Below, piece by piece: positions 28,401-47,658 of a stretch of DNA of 64,000 nt (the first letter of the stretch is position 1; each line of letters opens with the position of its first letter). Under the pieces are notes generated by a model that saw nothing but the letters and a program-made list of their open reading frames with translations, searched no databases and was not told where the DNA came from. This DNA comes from Antedon mediterranea (Eukaryota; Echinodermata; Crinoidea; Comatulida; Antedonidae): NCBI RefSeq assembly GCF_964355755.1, contig NC_092670.1, forward strand, positions 32,289,795-32,353,794. The letters are read 5' to 3'. A program made the translations under genes and the position numbers.

Positions 28401-28415
28401 CAAAGATTAAAGTAG
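7401..28415 (+). CDS. RAPH1: MRL-family adaptor (lamellipodin/RIAM/MIG-10-like), 13 coding exons
   Basis: Adaptor that links Ras/Rap GTPases and phosphoinositides to Ena/VASP-driven actin assembly and, in RIAM, to talin and integrin activation at the leading edge. Coding exons: 7401-7487, 10735-10840, 18678-19207, 20431-20580, 21371-21530, 22332-22456, 22727-22945, 23353-23463, 24090-24188, 24772-24919, 25028-25140, 25825-25866, 26568-28415. All phases join, giving 1245 aa (human RAPH1 is about 1250). Two talin-binding-type helices (residues ~12-31 and 68-85) are followed by a coiled coil (245-291), RA domain (292-386), PH domain (~421-533) and proline-rich tail (631-1245). ENA/VASP EVH1-type LPPPP motifs occur, often after acidic residues. 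The ATG at 7401 was chosen because MDVEVDSD opens like known MRL N-termini. An acceptor at 7348 implies an upstream noncoding exon. The exon 11 donor (GTTGGA) is weak and its exact end is uncertain. Vertebrates split this family into RAPH1 and APBB1IP; this is probably the single pre-duplication gene. Confidence 0.93.
7488..10734. other. MRL gene intron 1
   Basis: Apart from the 66-bp minisatellite at 8983-9591, nothing but AT-rich intron with frequent ACTGTA/TACAGTA strings is visible. Confidence 0.6.
8983..9591. repeat. 66-bp minisatellite, about nine copies
   Basis: Near-identical units each contain GCAGACGACGGTACAGTACA and CATCATCACCATATGAGTTG. Single-base variants (ATGGGT for ATGAGT, ATTACC for ATCACC) mark some copies. 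The period is a multiple of three, so the minus strand has a long repetitive open frame (8956-9687). That frame is a by-product of the period and has no family resemblance. The array sits in intron 1 of the MRL gene. Confidence 0.95.
14221..14555. mobile_element. 335-bp near-perfect foldback element
   Basis: The two halves are reverse complements over almost the full length. The left end AGTCTATTACGTGCCTGCTT matches the inverse of the right end (AAGCAGCACTTATAGACT). Each arm carries CTCTAGCGCCCTCTCGTGGG or its complement, and the centre lies near 14385. There is no internal coding sequence. This is a non-autonomous DNA element or a recent inverted duplication, able to form a hairpin of about 160 bp. 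Confidence 0.9.
15071..15254. mobile_element. MITE family A, copy 1
   Basis: Ends read TTAAGCTCTGTCTACAATAT and, inverted, TATACAGAGCTTTA. The core has GATGTGCCCATATATGG and inverted GGGCATATCACTACC. Eight further full or partial copies of this family lie elsewhere in the window. Confidence 0.85.
17362..17405. mobile_element. Relic end of the 14221-14555 foldback family
   Basis: GGGCTATTGTTGGTTTATCC followed by AGGTCAGCAGCAATAATTGACT matches the right end of the foldback with a few changes. This shows that the foldback belongs to a dispersed family. Confidence 0.65.
18508..18621. mobile_element. MITE family A, copy 2 (partial)
   Basis: Retains ACTATCAAACTTTATGTGTC, the GATGTGCCC-type core and two tandem ACTACCATATTTGGGCA blocks, but lacks the second terminal repeat. 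It ends 57 bases before exon 3 of the MRL gene and keeps the reading frame open upstream of that exon, which makes a false N-terminal extension. Confidence 0.75.
18678..19207 (+). CDS. RAPH1: MRL gene exon 3: second talin-binding-type helix and first proline cluster
   Basis: Encodes residues 65-241. It opens with [18 protein letters not shown], the LDALxxDL-type helix that is talin-binding site 2 in RIAM. After that come PTPPPPPPP and EDLPPPPSD, both EVH1/profilin-type ligands. The acceptor is TTTTGTAG and the donor is GTAAGT. A MITE relic ends 57 bases upstream of the exon. Confidence 0.9.
19208..20430. other. MRL gene intron 3
   Basis: AT-rich intron with no other gene. The phrase GTGAAAGCTATTTCCAATT occurs twice (near 19891 and 19980), the sign of an old local duplication. 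Nothing else stands out. Confidence 0.55.
21371..22456 (+). CDS. RAPH1: MRL gene exons 5-6: Ras-association domain
   Basis: Exons 21371-21530 and 22332-22456 encode residues 292-386. The ubiquitin-like RA fold starts at [19 protein letters not shown] and ends near [10 protein letters not shown]. The intervening 801-bp intron has no other feature. In the family this domain binds Rap1/Ras-GTP and acts as one unit with the PH domain that follows. Confidence 0.92.
22634..22705 (-). repeat. tRNA-derived SINE head (degraded)
   Basis: Read on the minus strand, TGGTCTAGCGGTATGAG resembles an A box and GTGTTCGAATATC a B box, at tRNA spacing. The body and tail of a SINE are not clear. It lies in MRL intron 6, just upstream of exon 7. 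Confidence 0.55.
22727..24188 (+). CDS. RAPH1: MRL gene exons 7-9: pleckstrin-homology domain
   Basis: Exons 22727-22945, 23353-23463 and 24090-24188 encode residues 387-529. PH strands begin at [20 protein letters not shown], with the basic loop expected to contact phosphoinositide. The C-terminal helix contains [14 protein letters not shown]. All three exons have whole-codon boundaries. In the family, the RA-PH pair drives membrane recruitment. Confidence 0.93.
25565..25770. repeat. 51-bp minisatellite, four copies
   Basis: Four almost identical 51-bp units each contain GAGACATCCCTATTCAGAGA and GAGAGGCCAGCCCCTAATTT; one unit has AGAAAA in place of AGACAA. The period of 17 codons gives an open repetitive frame. 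It lies in MRL intron 11, 55 bases before exon 12, and its frame is not spliced to the gene in any way I can support. Confidence 0.93.
25965..26275 (-). repeat. tRNA-derived SINE, about 310 bp
   Basis: On the minus strand the element begins GAGTGAGTGGCCGAGCGGTT (A box of a Leu/Ser-type tRNA) and continues to GGGGTTCGAGGCTCACTC (B box). A 170-bp non-tRNA body with a CACCGGGGTAACCCCCTACT block follows. The block CGACTGTCTTAACCGCTC is duplicated next to the A box. The layout fits tRNA-derived SINEs with a conserved central domain; the superfamily cannot be named without a search. Confidence 0.75.
26359..26517. mobile_element. MITE family A, copy 3
   Basis: Complete copy with inverted ends TAAAGCTCTGTCTACACTAT and GATAGTGTAGACAGAGTTTA and a palindromic core around GTGATGTGCCCAAATATGG. 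TA lies at both ends. It ends 50 bases before the terminal coding exon of the MRL gene. Confidence 0.9.
26568..28415 (+). CDS. RAPH1: MRL gene terminal coding exon: proline-rich tail
   Basis: One 1848-bp exon encodes residues 631-1245, rich in P, S, T, K and Q, and ends at TAG 28413-28415. It has many LPPPP, PPLPPK and KPPxPP-type segments that fit EVH1, profilin and SH3 ligands. The motif RR(M/S)DSTRLST occurs twice, at residues ~710 and ~1221. Frames in other phases over this exon are composition shadows. Confidence 0.9.
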   Translation, partial: DDTGTSRPPLVTPTMTKSDKTFDYDVQQQLQQLEREMELDLNLEDLPPSSNVSGSQANNTHAVSNIQPGKNKTSAPAAPRRMDSTRLSTYSNRSSSFSDSRSSNETKRVQFKEATEEITTPPAVRAALQKSASGVVLPNSPNRHITANSQRSSMKISRSSTNQSPLHRRPSLPLANTVYTPPWLQQSVAGEASSISTNTSYHAVAHTNNVSQQIPVAVPKPTVSTPIQTNKLNQANIYDSNIVHAESPSVSVQHAPPPTQSTPPLPPKKEKAVISQQKPVVHSRHQLPPPPQKSHIPTSPVVPRSHLPPPSRIISYQPNHAVQSTPPTPPLPQKPLTVRPTPKIPSLPPKPPVDPLPPIPPPPPPLELPDSISLPHPLSINVAPRPATPPFPVDDLPPPPASLLHSKSQENLFDSTYVLPPPPPPETDADDFPFQNTTPVVVSPTNKQPPFVSPKPNKSPNHQLHNGPIPNSKNILPVPSKPQKSKPVVPPPQTSQSKKQGPPSPPKPSPSKPSLPQSPSTKTPPPVTSPKPSKVGSLRITNASFLDQLNNSLQGTNNENKIIPLNPTTNLPPTSNKPTVVTRQHKPLPPRRSDSTRLSTVGTPKIPPSPPQRLK

Positions 28416-28783
28416 AGTGGCATACACTGTAGTTAGAATATGGAAACTTTGTTGAGAGTCAACTTGTAATCTAATCAGATTCAAGTGATCTAAAAAACCT
28501 AAGACCAAACTTAAACTTTCAATTGACCCACTTACTAACTTTTTTCTCATCTATACCATTTCACATTGAGCGTTGCAATATCATTTCATCATACATATGA
28601 GCTTATCAATTATGCTTTTGCATTAATTAAATCATATGCTTATTGATAATGAATAATAATATTTAAAGATTTAAGGTAGTATTTAAGTTTCTAAATATAG
28701 TGGAATATAACTGAGTGGTTAGGACTAGTTACAACCATTTCAGTAAGTTTACGATGTGCAAAAGTAAAGTGGATTACAAGTTA

Positions 28784-29197
28784 GGTACTATTAGTTTACT
28801 AGTCACTTTTAGTGTACTAGTCACTATTAGTGCACTAGTCACTATTAGTGTACTAGTCACTATTAGTGCACTAGTCAATATTAGTGGACTAGTCACTATT
28901 AGTGTACTAGTCACTATTAGTATACTAGTCACTATTAGTGCACTAGTCACTATAAGTTGACTAATATCTATTAGTGTACTAGTCACTATTAGTGCACTAG
29001 TCACTATTAGTGGACTAATCACTATTAGTGCACTAGTCACTATTAGTGCACTATTCACTATTATTGCGCTAGTCACTATTAGTGCACTATACACTATTAG
29101 TTTCTTCATTTCTTTAGTTTATTAGTCACTTTGGTGTATTAATCTCCATTAGTGCACTAATCTCCATTAGTGCACTAATCTCTATTAGAGCACTTAT
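28784..29197. repeat. 18-bp tandem array (ACTAGTCACTATTAGTGC)n
   Basis: About 22 units of ACTAGTCACTATTAGTGC with point variants lie 370 bases after the MRL stop codon and before the first strong AATAAA, so they are probably in its 3' UTR. The period is divisible by three, which creates repetitive open frames on both strands (28715-28960 plus, 28774-29109 minus). These are not genes. Confidence 0.9.
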
Positions 29198-29565
29198 AGT
29201 TTACTATTTATTTTTAAACATAGTATGATGACATTGACAATCAGCTTCTAAATTATTTATTTACAAAAAAACATTTTTGTTGTTGCTTATAACTGAAAGT
29301 TAAAAATATTTATCAAAATAGAAATCAAGTAGTTGATTCCATAGTAAAACAGTAAATTTGATTAATATTATATTGAAATTGATATTGTTAAGAGCTGCTT
29401 TGGGATAAACAAAAAAGCTGCATACTATGGCAATAAGAAATGAATACAGTAGAAATTGAAGAAATTATGAGAAAAATATATAGCTTTTAATATTGAAGGG
29501 AGCCAATAGGAAACCATTTTATTTGTATCATGTTATGATATCTACTTAAAAATGTAAATACTGTA

Positions 29566-29571
29566 AATAAA
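29566..29571 (+). terminator. Candidate polyadenylation signal of the MRL gene
   Basis: AATAAA lies 1.15 kb after the stop codon, within GTAAATAAAACATTTTC. Further AATAAA motifs exist downstream in this AT-rich DNA, so the real end is uncertain. Confidence 0.35.
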
Positions 29572-32500
29572 ACATTTTCAAAACCGCATTTTTTTTTTTT
29601 TTTTCTGAAAAAATGAGAAGATTTAAGTGATGTTAAAAAATGTATAGGCCCCTATATATATGTTAGTTTCTGTCGCATCTAGAACCAAAAGTGAGCACCG
29701 TGTCGCTAGACACACTAGGACCTATCTTTCGCGCATGATTGAATTCACAATATTATAGATCCAGGAGTCAAACTCGGTTAATCAAAACAGGCCTAGTTAC
29801 AAAAATGTACAAAACAAGTGTACAAGATAATAAATTTGCAGTCTTATGCAATTCATGGAGTTTCATCTATCTACAACCCTACTTTTTTCCTAAAAAAAAC
29901 AAAAAAAAACACTGAATATGATATCAAAATTTGTGCCAAATTCCCAGGTCTTGCAAAGTCCTCTATCTATTTTGATATGGTTTAGGTAGTATAATAGTGT
30001 AATTAAAAATATGTATTAAACTTTTGTAAAGATATTTTATATATGAATATATAACCAAATTATATACTGTAGCATCTTGATGGCCGTTAGATATAGTTGT
30101 CAGAGAGAATGCATGCAACTTGTGAAATTGCATGTTACATACTTTTGTGGGTCCATATTTTAAATATTTGTTTTACTTTTGCAATTAGTCAAATACTTTA
30201 AGCAGGAACTTGTATTTTATTAAGATCAGTCAATATTTATGTGTACTTTAATATTTGTTTTAATACCTAAAATATATTATTTAAACTATTTTTTATTATT
30301 TTTTTCATTTTATTTCATAAAACCAAATAACTTATTTTTAATTTTTTTTAATGTATTTATTTAAAATTATGTTTGATTAATATGACGCCCAACAAATGAT
30401 ATTTTTAAATAATTATTTTAATTGTAATTATCACCAAAATAATGTATAAATAGAAATATATGATATTTACCAAAACATGATTGAAGATTAGTAAGATTAT
30501 GTTAAGCTGACAATTTGGATTAGTAACATGTTGATTATGATAATCCGGATTTAATATAATAATATATGTTATTTAGATTCTGAATTATTATCTGGAGTAG
30601 TAAATTCATTAGATTATGCGATTACAACGAAAAACATGTGAAAGAAATAAATATGCTACTATATTGTTGATCAATACACTAATTGTTGTTTTGGCTTTAT
30701 TTTAAATTAAAAAACTGATGAAATTGTTTTGTTTATCTTAAGATGAAGGTATTTTATATACATAATATATCATTGATAAAACAACATTCATAAAATATTT
30801 TAAATAGTGTATACATTTGATTAGAAAAAACATAACATTTTAGTTTAACTATAAAATTATATGTTATCATGTTCTTTACATTTCGCAACTGAAAAACTAA
30901 CGCTAACGCTTGCCATGCTTTCTCTAATAATAAATATTCATCTATCTTGCTTGTAATTCATTTTAAAAGCATTCATTTTGACTTGTGAATGTTTCCTTTT
31001 TTTAAAAACAATATTTTGAGAAAGTTACTGAATGTTGTGGAAAACCATTCTTAATGAGAGATTCTAAAAATCTTTGCTTTTCCTAAAATCTGAAATATAC
31101 ATCACAATGGGTTTCCTTAGAAGTGGTTTTGATAGTGACTACTAAATTAGTTTTATTTCGGTTTTTATTGCAATAATTACATATTACAAAACTGCTTTCT
31201 TGAAAATAGTTGTTGGTATAGAAACTGTGAAGGTCACATCAAAAGTAACAAAACTAGTTTTACTAAACGCAATGAATGCATTTACTTTAAATGTAATTAT
31301 GGAATTCTGTATAGCTTTAGTTTAAGTTAGTTTTCTTTTCTTATAACTTGATAATCTTTTCTTTTAATTTACTAATGATTTGTTCAGCTTAGCATGTGTG
31401 TGTGTGTGCTCATGTCACTCATTGAAAATTAAACTAAAAAACAATTTTCAAAAATAACTATTGTTATTTGTTGTCATGGTAATGTCTATTAACAAAACTG
31501 ACACTTTGTTCTACTGACCTTTGACATACTGACCTTTAACCAACATTCGTACAGCATGTTTTGCAACCTTTTTGAAGCTACCATTTTCGATGTTAAATGT
31601 CTTGCCTGCTGCCAGTAAGATTTATACGCGATTCAGTGTTGCTACGCCATCTGTAAAAGAGTTCCCAAAATTCCAGGAATGGCTTGTTTTATGTTGTAGG
31701 TATTTTACTTTTTCATCTTTAATCCTGTGTGTATACTAACTTTCATTTTGAAACGGCATTCTCTGTCGATACAATTGTAAAAACAATGCACCATTCTAGT
31801 TTGCACTGTAGCAGATAGTAGAAAATTAAAAGACTTTTGTATTTTTAAATCATAAAAAGAGTTTACACCATGTAACTAATCGCATTAACTTCAACTAGTT
31901 GAAAATAGTGTTTTTCTAGGATATTATTGTGTTTGCCAGATTTTCATTCTTATTATAATTAGAAAGTTACTTAATTTATTACTAATTTGCATAATGTTTC
32001 AAAATAATATTTTAAGCTGTAGATTTATGTTTTTGTTCACGCTTAGTTTTTTCTTTCTTATTTCGATACAGATATGAATTCAGATGATATGAGAAATGCA
32101 TGATCTTTAGCAAGTGCATGCGAGGTTGCCATGGAAATGCGCTACTCTGAGTTGGAATATGTTTTAATGAAGACGTTTGCTGTGTAGTCCAGTCTGATTT
32201 TATTTAAACTAACAACATTATCACTAATTTATGTTTGCCTAAACTTTTATAGCTGTTTTTCTATTTTACAATAAACTAGTGCTTGTTACATGATCTTGAT
32301 TTGATCAGCTATTCCTTCATTACCCTTCAATAGTGTGCCATAGGGGTTGGTGGGTGAAGTTGACTCCAAATTAAATAAATTCCTATGGCCTAAATTGCAA
32401 ACAACAAGGTCCTAAAAATGCTTTGGTTGCCCTTGTAATATTTAGGATAAGTAAAGTAGAAAATGTTTTTAGCCTAAAACATGAGACATTCTCAACTTTA

Positions 32501-33544
32501 CTTTATTCTGTTTGGAGACACATGGTGTACTTATACTGGCTTTTACTCGCCATGCAAACCCTTAAAACAATATAATATTTAGATTATTATTTAGATTTTT
32601 CTAATCCCAACCCATCTGTATAAAGTATATACATTTTTAAACATCATCAAGTCCACCATTAGGTGCACATTAATTTCCAACAACAGTGTATATAACATAA
32701 CATAATAAAGTACATATTTTCTTGTCAACAAAGTGCAGGAAAGGGAGGAAGAAAGAAGTTAAAAACTTATAGGTCATCTCCCCTTGTGTACAATTAAGTT
32801 ATGATGTAAGGCAATGGATATAATAAAATTCAGAAAAGAAAACAAAAACTTCACTTTATACAACATTAAAAACAACGTTTTACATTTTTTACATCCATTG
32901 TGTTAACAACAACACAACCCACCACCAAGCGTTAAGCCTAGTCTACACTACAAAACTGTATTTAAAAGTTTTTAAAAGTTTGCTTTAAAAACAGCAGAAA
33001 ATAAGTTTGCAGATGTCTACACCAGAAAAACTTTAGTAAAGTTTGCTAGTATAGTCCCGTCTCTTATTTGTTGCAATCCTCAATTTTTTTTTTTTTTATT
33101 AAATATATAATTTTAAGGTCATTATTTTTACAAGAATTATTACTGTTATTAATATTATGTGAAGTTTATATTTGTATGATATTTTAAAGCAGTTAGGCCT
33201 TTTGCTTTTTGTTTCAACCAAAGACCAAAACTGTTAATATCAGTGTAGTGTAGTCATTTTTAAATGTACTGTAATATTGATAATAATTAAATCTTATAAT
33301 GTTATTCTTTTAAAGAGTAATAAGGCAAAATGTGAAATTGAAAGGTGTATATTAATATCGATTTTACATAATTTATATCATTTATTAGTGACATTTGATA
33401 CTTACTTTTAATCAGTAATTAAGAGAATTAGATAGAACCTGTTTATGTATTGTTTTTATAGTTAATTATACTCAAACTCGCGCGATGGAAGCCGTGTATT
33501 GTAAAGTTTCTTATTGAATGCATGGTGCATAATACATTGCATTA

Positions 33545-33832
33545 GTATGGTACGGCATAATGTACTATGGTACATATATACAGTATAATGTATGGTGCAT
33601 ATATACGATATAATGTATGGTGCATATATACGGTATAATGTACTATGGTGCATATATACGGTATAATGTATGGTGCATATATACGATATAATGTATGGTG
33701 CATATATACGGTATAATGTACTATGGTGCATATATACGATATAATGTATGGTGCATATATACGATATAATGTATGGTGCATATATACGGTATAATGGACT
33801 ATGGTGCATATATACGGTATAATGTATGGTGC
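33545..33832. repeat. Minisatellite of 25-28-bp units
   Basis: About eleven units built from TATGGTGCATATATACGATA or ...CGGTA, alternating with a 3-bp insertion (GTACTATGG versus GTATGG). The repetitive open frames on the minus strand (33462-33809, 33542-33781) come from this array and are not genes. Confidence 0.9.
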
Positions 33833-35580
33833 ATTTCCAAATCTAAGTCAGCCAAACATGGTATGGTGCTTTGGAGTGATTCTCGTTTGGTGGAAGCGGC
33901 AATTAAGAAATACAAGAAAACGATAAGAAGTTAATTATGGTACTATGCAATATAATATCTATAACACGTCTTAGACAATTTAGGCCTACAATAAATATAC
34001 TGTAATTATACAGGGTGTTCGGGTATAGGGTGTTATGTAGAAAGGGTGCCAACATTGCGATTCACCAACGTAAAAATTGGTTGAGGCTGAATTGACGTAA
34101 AGTTGTAGGCTATGTTTATGTAAAATAGTACAAGAATATGTAAGCAAGATTAAAACCATTTTTTAGTGAGTGATTGAATACAGCTACGGTATGGCACCTT
34201 TTTTGTATTTGGGCTGAATTTAGAACAAATTACTGACCATGTATTATGACGGTATGTGAAACTCTGCTGATTATGAGCGTTTCATAGAAATGGGCGCTAT
34301 ATAATTTAGTATTATAAACTGCATTATTTGAAATCAAATATAACATACCATACCGTTAGCCATATTTGGCATTGCTTTTGGTGCTATGACTTTTAACACC
34401 ACACTGTAGAAGAGCAGCGCAGGAATTGAGAAATTACAAGTGACAGTTCGTCCACACATTATTGCTGAAATGGGAACAAAGCTTTATGTATGCAAAATTT
34501 AAAACAAAATAAACGAAACATTATTTCAAATATATTGAATTAAAATACATGTTTTGGCCACCCTCTTCTATCATTATTATTGCTATTTAGGAAAGAAAAC
34601 ATCAGTATTACGGTATTAAATTAGATTTTTTTAAATAAAATCTGTATTTATAAATGTAGGGTATGCAAATATTAACATAGGGTACATAAAACAAGTATTA
34701 TATTATGTGATGTTGTAAAAAAATATTTAATTATTATATGTACAATTTTTTATAAATATCCCTCACTTGTGCACTTTGCTATTAATCATATTTTCAGTTT
34801 TAAAAATTGATATTTTACAGTTTTTACATTTAATAGGATAATACTATAACTGTGATGAAAATTATGTATTTGATTTATATTTGGCTGTTGACTGATTTTA
34901 TATTTTGTTTATACATTTATTATTCTACTGGTATTTTGAAGTCATGAAATATTATTTATGTTATGTTTGTATTTATTTTATATTGTTTTAACTACTGTAC
35001 CAGGATTCCCCGTTAAATTAAAACTATTAAATTTTAGAATATATTCTATATAAGGTTAGGCCTAATAGTAGTTTATGTAAAGTAGCTAAGGTTTGCCATT
35101 TTATTATAACATGTGGTTAATTCAGAAGGGATTGTATGCATAACACATTTATGACAACTCATCCAATTTTTAAATATCCAATACATGCATTTAGGAACAT
35201 ATTTCTGTATAGTGAATTAAAAGGTTGAATACATTCTCACTGATGTTAGGAAGCCATTTAGTACAGTTTGTTCAGTATAAAAATATCGCAAAAAATGCCA
35301 AAATTACTGACAATAATTATTATGTTTGCTGTAGTTTTCAGGATATCTGTTTGCTGTAGTTTTCATTTATATAATGCTTTTATTAATGTATTTTGATTGG
35401 TTTAATTTACTCTGAGAGATGTTAGTAAAAATGGACTGGTTGCAAAATTAAGGTGCCTATGTAAACTAGGGGGTATTTGTTTGATTATAGCCTACACATT
35501 ATTAAATAAATTCATCTGGTTCCAAATAATATAATAAACTTTTTTATTGAACAAAATAATACAGACACAAATGGTATAAA

Positions 35581-35640
35581 TACGTTAGTGACGTTTCGTT
35601 GACATGCGGTCAACTTCTTCAAACTACTGTTTGGAGTGGT
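35581..35640 (-). other. Hammerhead-ribozyme-like motif, Penelope-type remnant
   Basis: On the minus strand TTGAAGA is followed by the hairpin GTTGAC-CGCAT-GTCAAC and then GAAACGT-CACTA-ACGTA. This is the order of the hammerhead core: CUGANGA, stem II, GAAA, stem III, UH. The usual first C of CUGANGA is U here and stem I is weak, so it is probably inactive. Penelope-like retroelements are known to carry such ribozymes; no Penelope reverse transcriptase is seen nearby. Confidence 0.4.
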
Positions 35641-35764
35641 CTGTACAGTCTTGGACAACAAAAGTAATATGAATAATGTTTATATATGTTGTAGAAAAAA
35701 AGTGCAACTCAAAATGATTTTTAGTAATTTGTATGTAAAGTGTGGATAGACATATCACTCACTT

Positions 35765-35902
35765 ATTTTGGTTATCAGTCATGATACATGACACAAAAGA
35801 AAGGTGTGGTTTGGCATGTATAAGACTATTTGTATTTTGGTTATCAGTCATGATACATGACACAAAAGAAAGGTGTGGTTTGGCATGTACAAGACTATTT
35901 GC
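35765..35902. repeat. 69-bp direct duplication
   Basis: Two copies start at 35765 and 35834, each with ATTTTGGTTATCAGTCATGA and AGGTGTGGTTTGGCATGTA. They differ by a single base (TATAAG/TACAAG) over most of the unit, so the duplication is recent. Confidence 0.9.
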
Positions 35903-37068
35903 AAAGTGATGTTACTTTCTTACATTTTTTCTATTTATATTAATTTGTATAATCCCAAGTATTAAATAATTTTTGAAAAAAAACACAATATTTATATTGT
36001 TTTGCACCACGTGATTAATGGGTATACGTATGGCAGATAATATATTAATTATTTCTCTAATCACATGACTCTGTATAGTCACATGTCCTGATGGCAAATT
36101 ACTATATTGTAAGTATTTATTTGGCTATTTGTATCATTATGCAATGATGTAATGATAATTGATAATAGGGGATAGCATAAAAAAAGTTTACACTAAACAA
36201 GCATAAACTAAATGTGTTTCAATTACATTGATATCAATTGTGTTTGGTCACAGATATGGTATGTGTACATTTTGCTAGTTGAAACTTTACATGACAACAT
36301 TAAATGAAGCTACAGTAACATGTGCTAGTTTTTTATTGTGTTGCTATTTAACCATGGAGTTATGCTTTCGTTAGAAACTGAAGTTTCACCGATTTGGGCG
36401 AACATCTGGGTATGCAAGAGTAAATTTGATTGGTTGGAGGTCAAAATCGTTGATGCATAACTTTCATATCATAAGCGTCGTTCACTAATCTTGTACCTTG
36501 AGGTGTTGTAACAAACAAAAGATCAGTGTCGTAAGAGGTGGTTTCCACTAAAATTTTCATGGTTGAGACCTATGTAGTTGGTTTAAATGGTTCGTTAGTA
36601 CCGGTTGGCCACGTCCACCCATCCTCACCAGCTGGACACATACTTTAGTGTGGTAGATCTAAAATGGTGAGAACCATTACAGGTACAGTACATCATCACA
36701 AGCTGCTCTACACCAGGTCTTGTCCCTAGTTTTTAAACTGTTGAAAGAGGATATAAGCAGAGGTTCTGATAGTCTAGGTTCTGGACAGTTTTTCAACTTA
36801 ACATTAGTAAAAGATATATTTTGGCACATATGAAGAAAATTGAAACCCTGACTGGCAGAATAACATGATAAAGAAAAATTATTTTGAGTGTCTTTTAACC
36901 CAAGACTTACGATATCTTTTTTAGAATTCTATGATGGGTGTCTAGAAAACATAAGGCATAAGATACTGGAGTTTTCTATATGTAGAAATTGATCTTAGGT
37001 TTGGCTTCCTAGACACCCTCTATTTAAAAATAAACAATGACACAAAATAAATATTTCATAAGCCTGTA

Positions 37069-37074
37069 TTTATT
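37069..37074 (-). terminator. Candidate polyadenylation signal of PSMC5
   Basis: AATAAA on the minus strand, about 170 bases after the PSMC5 stop codon. It is the nearest canonical signal and fits a short 3' UTR. Confidence 0.5.
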
Positions 37075-37245
37075 CTCGCTAACAAATCTTGTTTCGGAAT
37101 AATATTGGTAGATACCAAGAAAGTATTTTGCAATTATAATTAGCTGATTTGTGAAAAAAAGACTTCTAGAAACTGAAATGCATCGCATATGACATATAAA
37201 CTTGTTATTTAACTGGTGGTCTCCAGTGTTGTTCAATAATAAAAA

Positions 37246-47375
<10,130 letters not shown>

Positions 47376-47658
47376 CTTGAAATTTTTCAAGCATGATGGG
47401 ATACCCGTAGTCTTATTTACATACGTCTTTTGTAGTTGATTGTACTTTATAAAAAGACAAAAAAAAGTTATAATGTCAGGAAACGTCTTATTTAAAGGCT
47501 ATAGTTATTAGTAGAACTTAAAAACAAGATAGAGGGATTGGTACAGTTGGCACTTGGCAGAAAGAAGTAAAGTACGACGAAAAGGATGTCATCTTTCAAC
47601 AAATTAGAGAATCAGACAAAAGTACTGCTAAAATACATATAATAGATAAATAATTATA
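47376..47658. promoter_or_regulatory. Head-to-head promoter interval, PSMC5 / CHPF-like gene
   Basis: Only 283 bases separate the minus-strand PSMC5 ATG from the plus-strand CHPF-like ATG, and both 5' UTRs must fit in it unless a gene has an upstream exon. No TATA box is clear. Such short divergent gaps usually act as bidirectional promoters. The DNA just to the left (47000-47200, in PSMC5 intron 1) is dense in GGCCTAG strings. Confidence 0.65.

Larger units (their letters stand above)
29572..37068. other. Noncoding AT-rich intergenic region
   Basis: No gene is recognised across 7.5 kb between the convergent MRL and PSMC5 genes. It contains the 33545-33832 tandem array, a hammerhead-like motif near 35581-35640 and a 69-bp duplication at 35765-35902. 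Long mRNA 3' ends may reach into it. A stretch at 31500-31700 is less AT-rich but has no supported exon. Confidence 0.55.

Noticed and set aside
28774-29109. Repetitive frames on both strands
   Set aside because: The 18-bp repeat keeps several frames open. Not spliced to or resembling any gene.
33462-33809. 115-codon repetitive minus-strand frame
   Set aside because: Produced by the 25-28-bp tandem array. Repetitive HHS/YRIY-type peptide with no known domain.
29240-36100. Search for a gene between MRL and PSMC5
   Set aside because: No frame with splice sites and family resemblance; open frames there are short and AT-driven.
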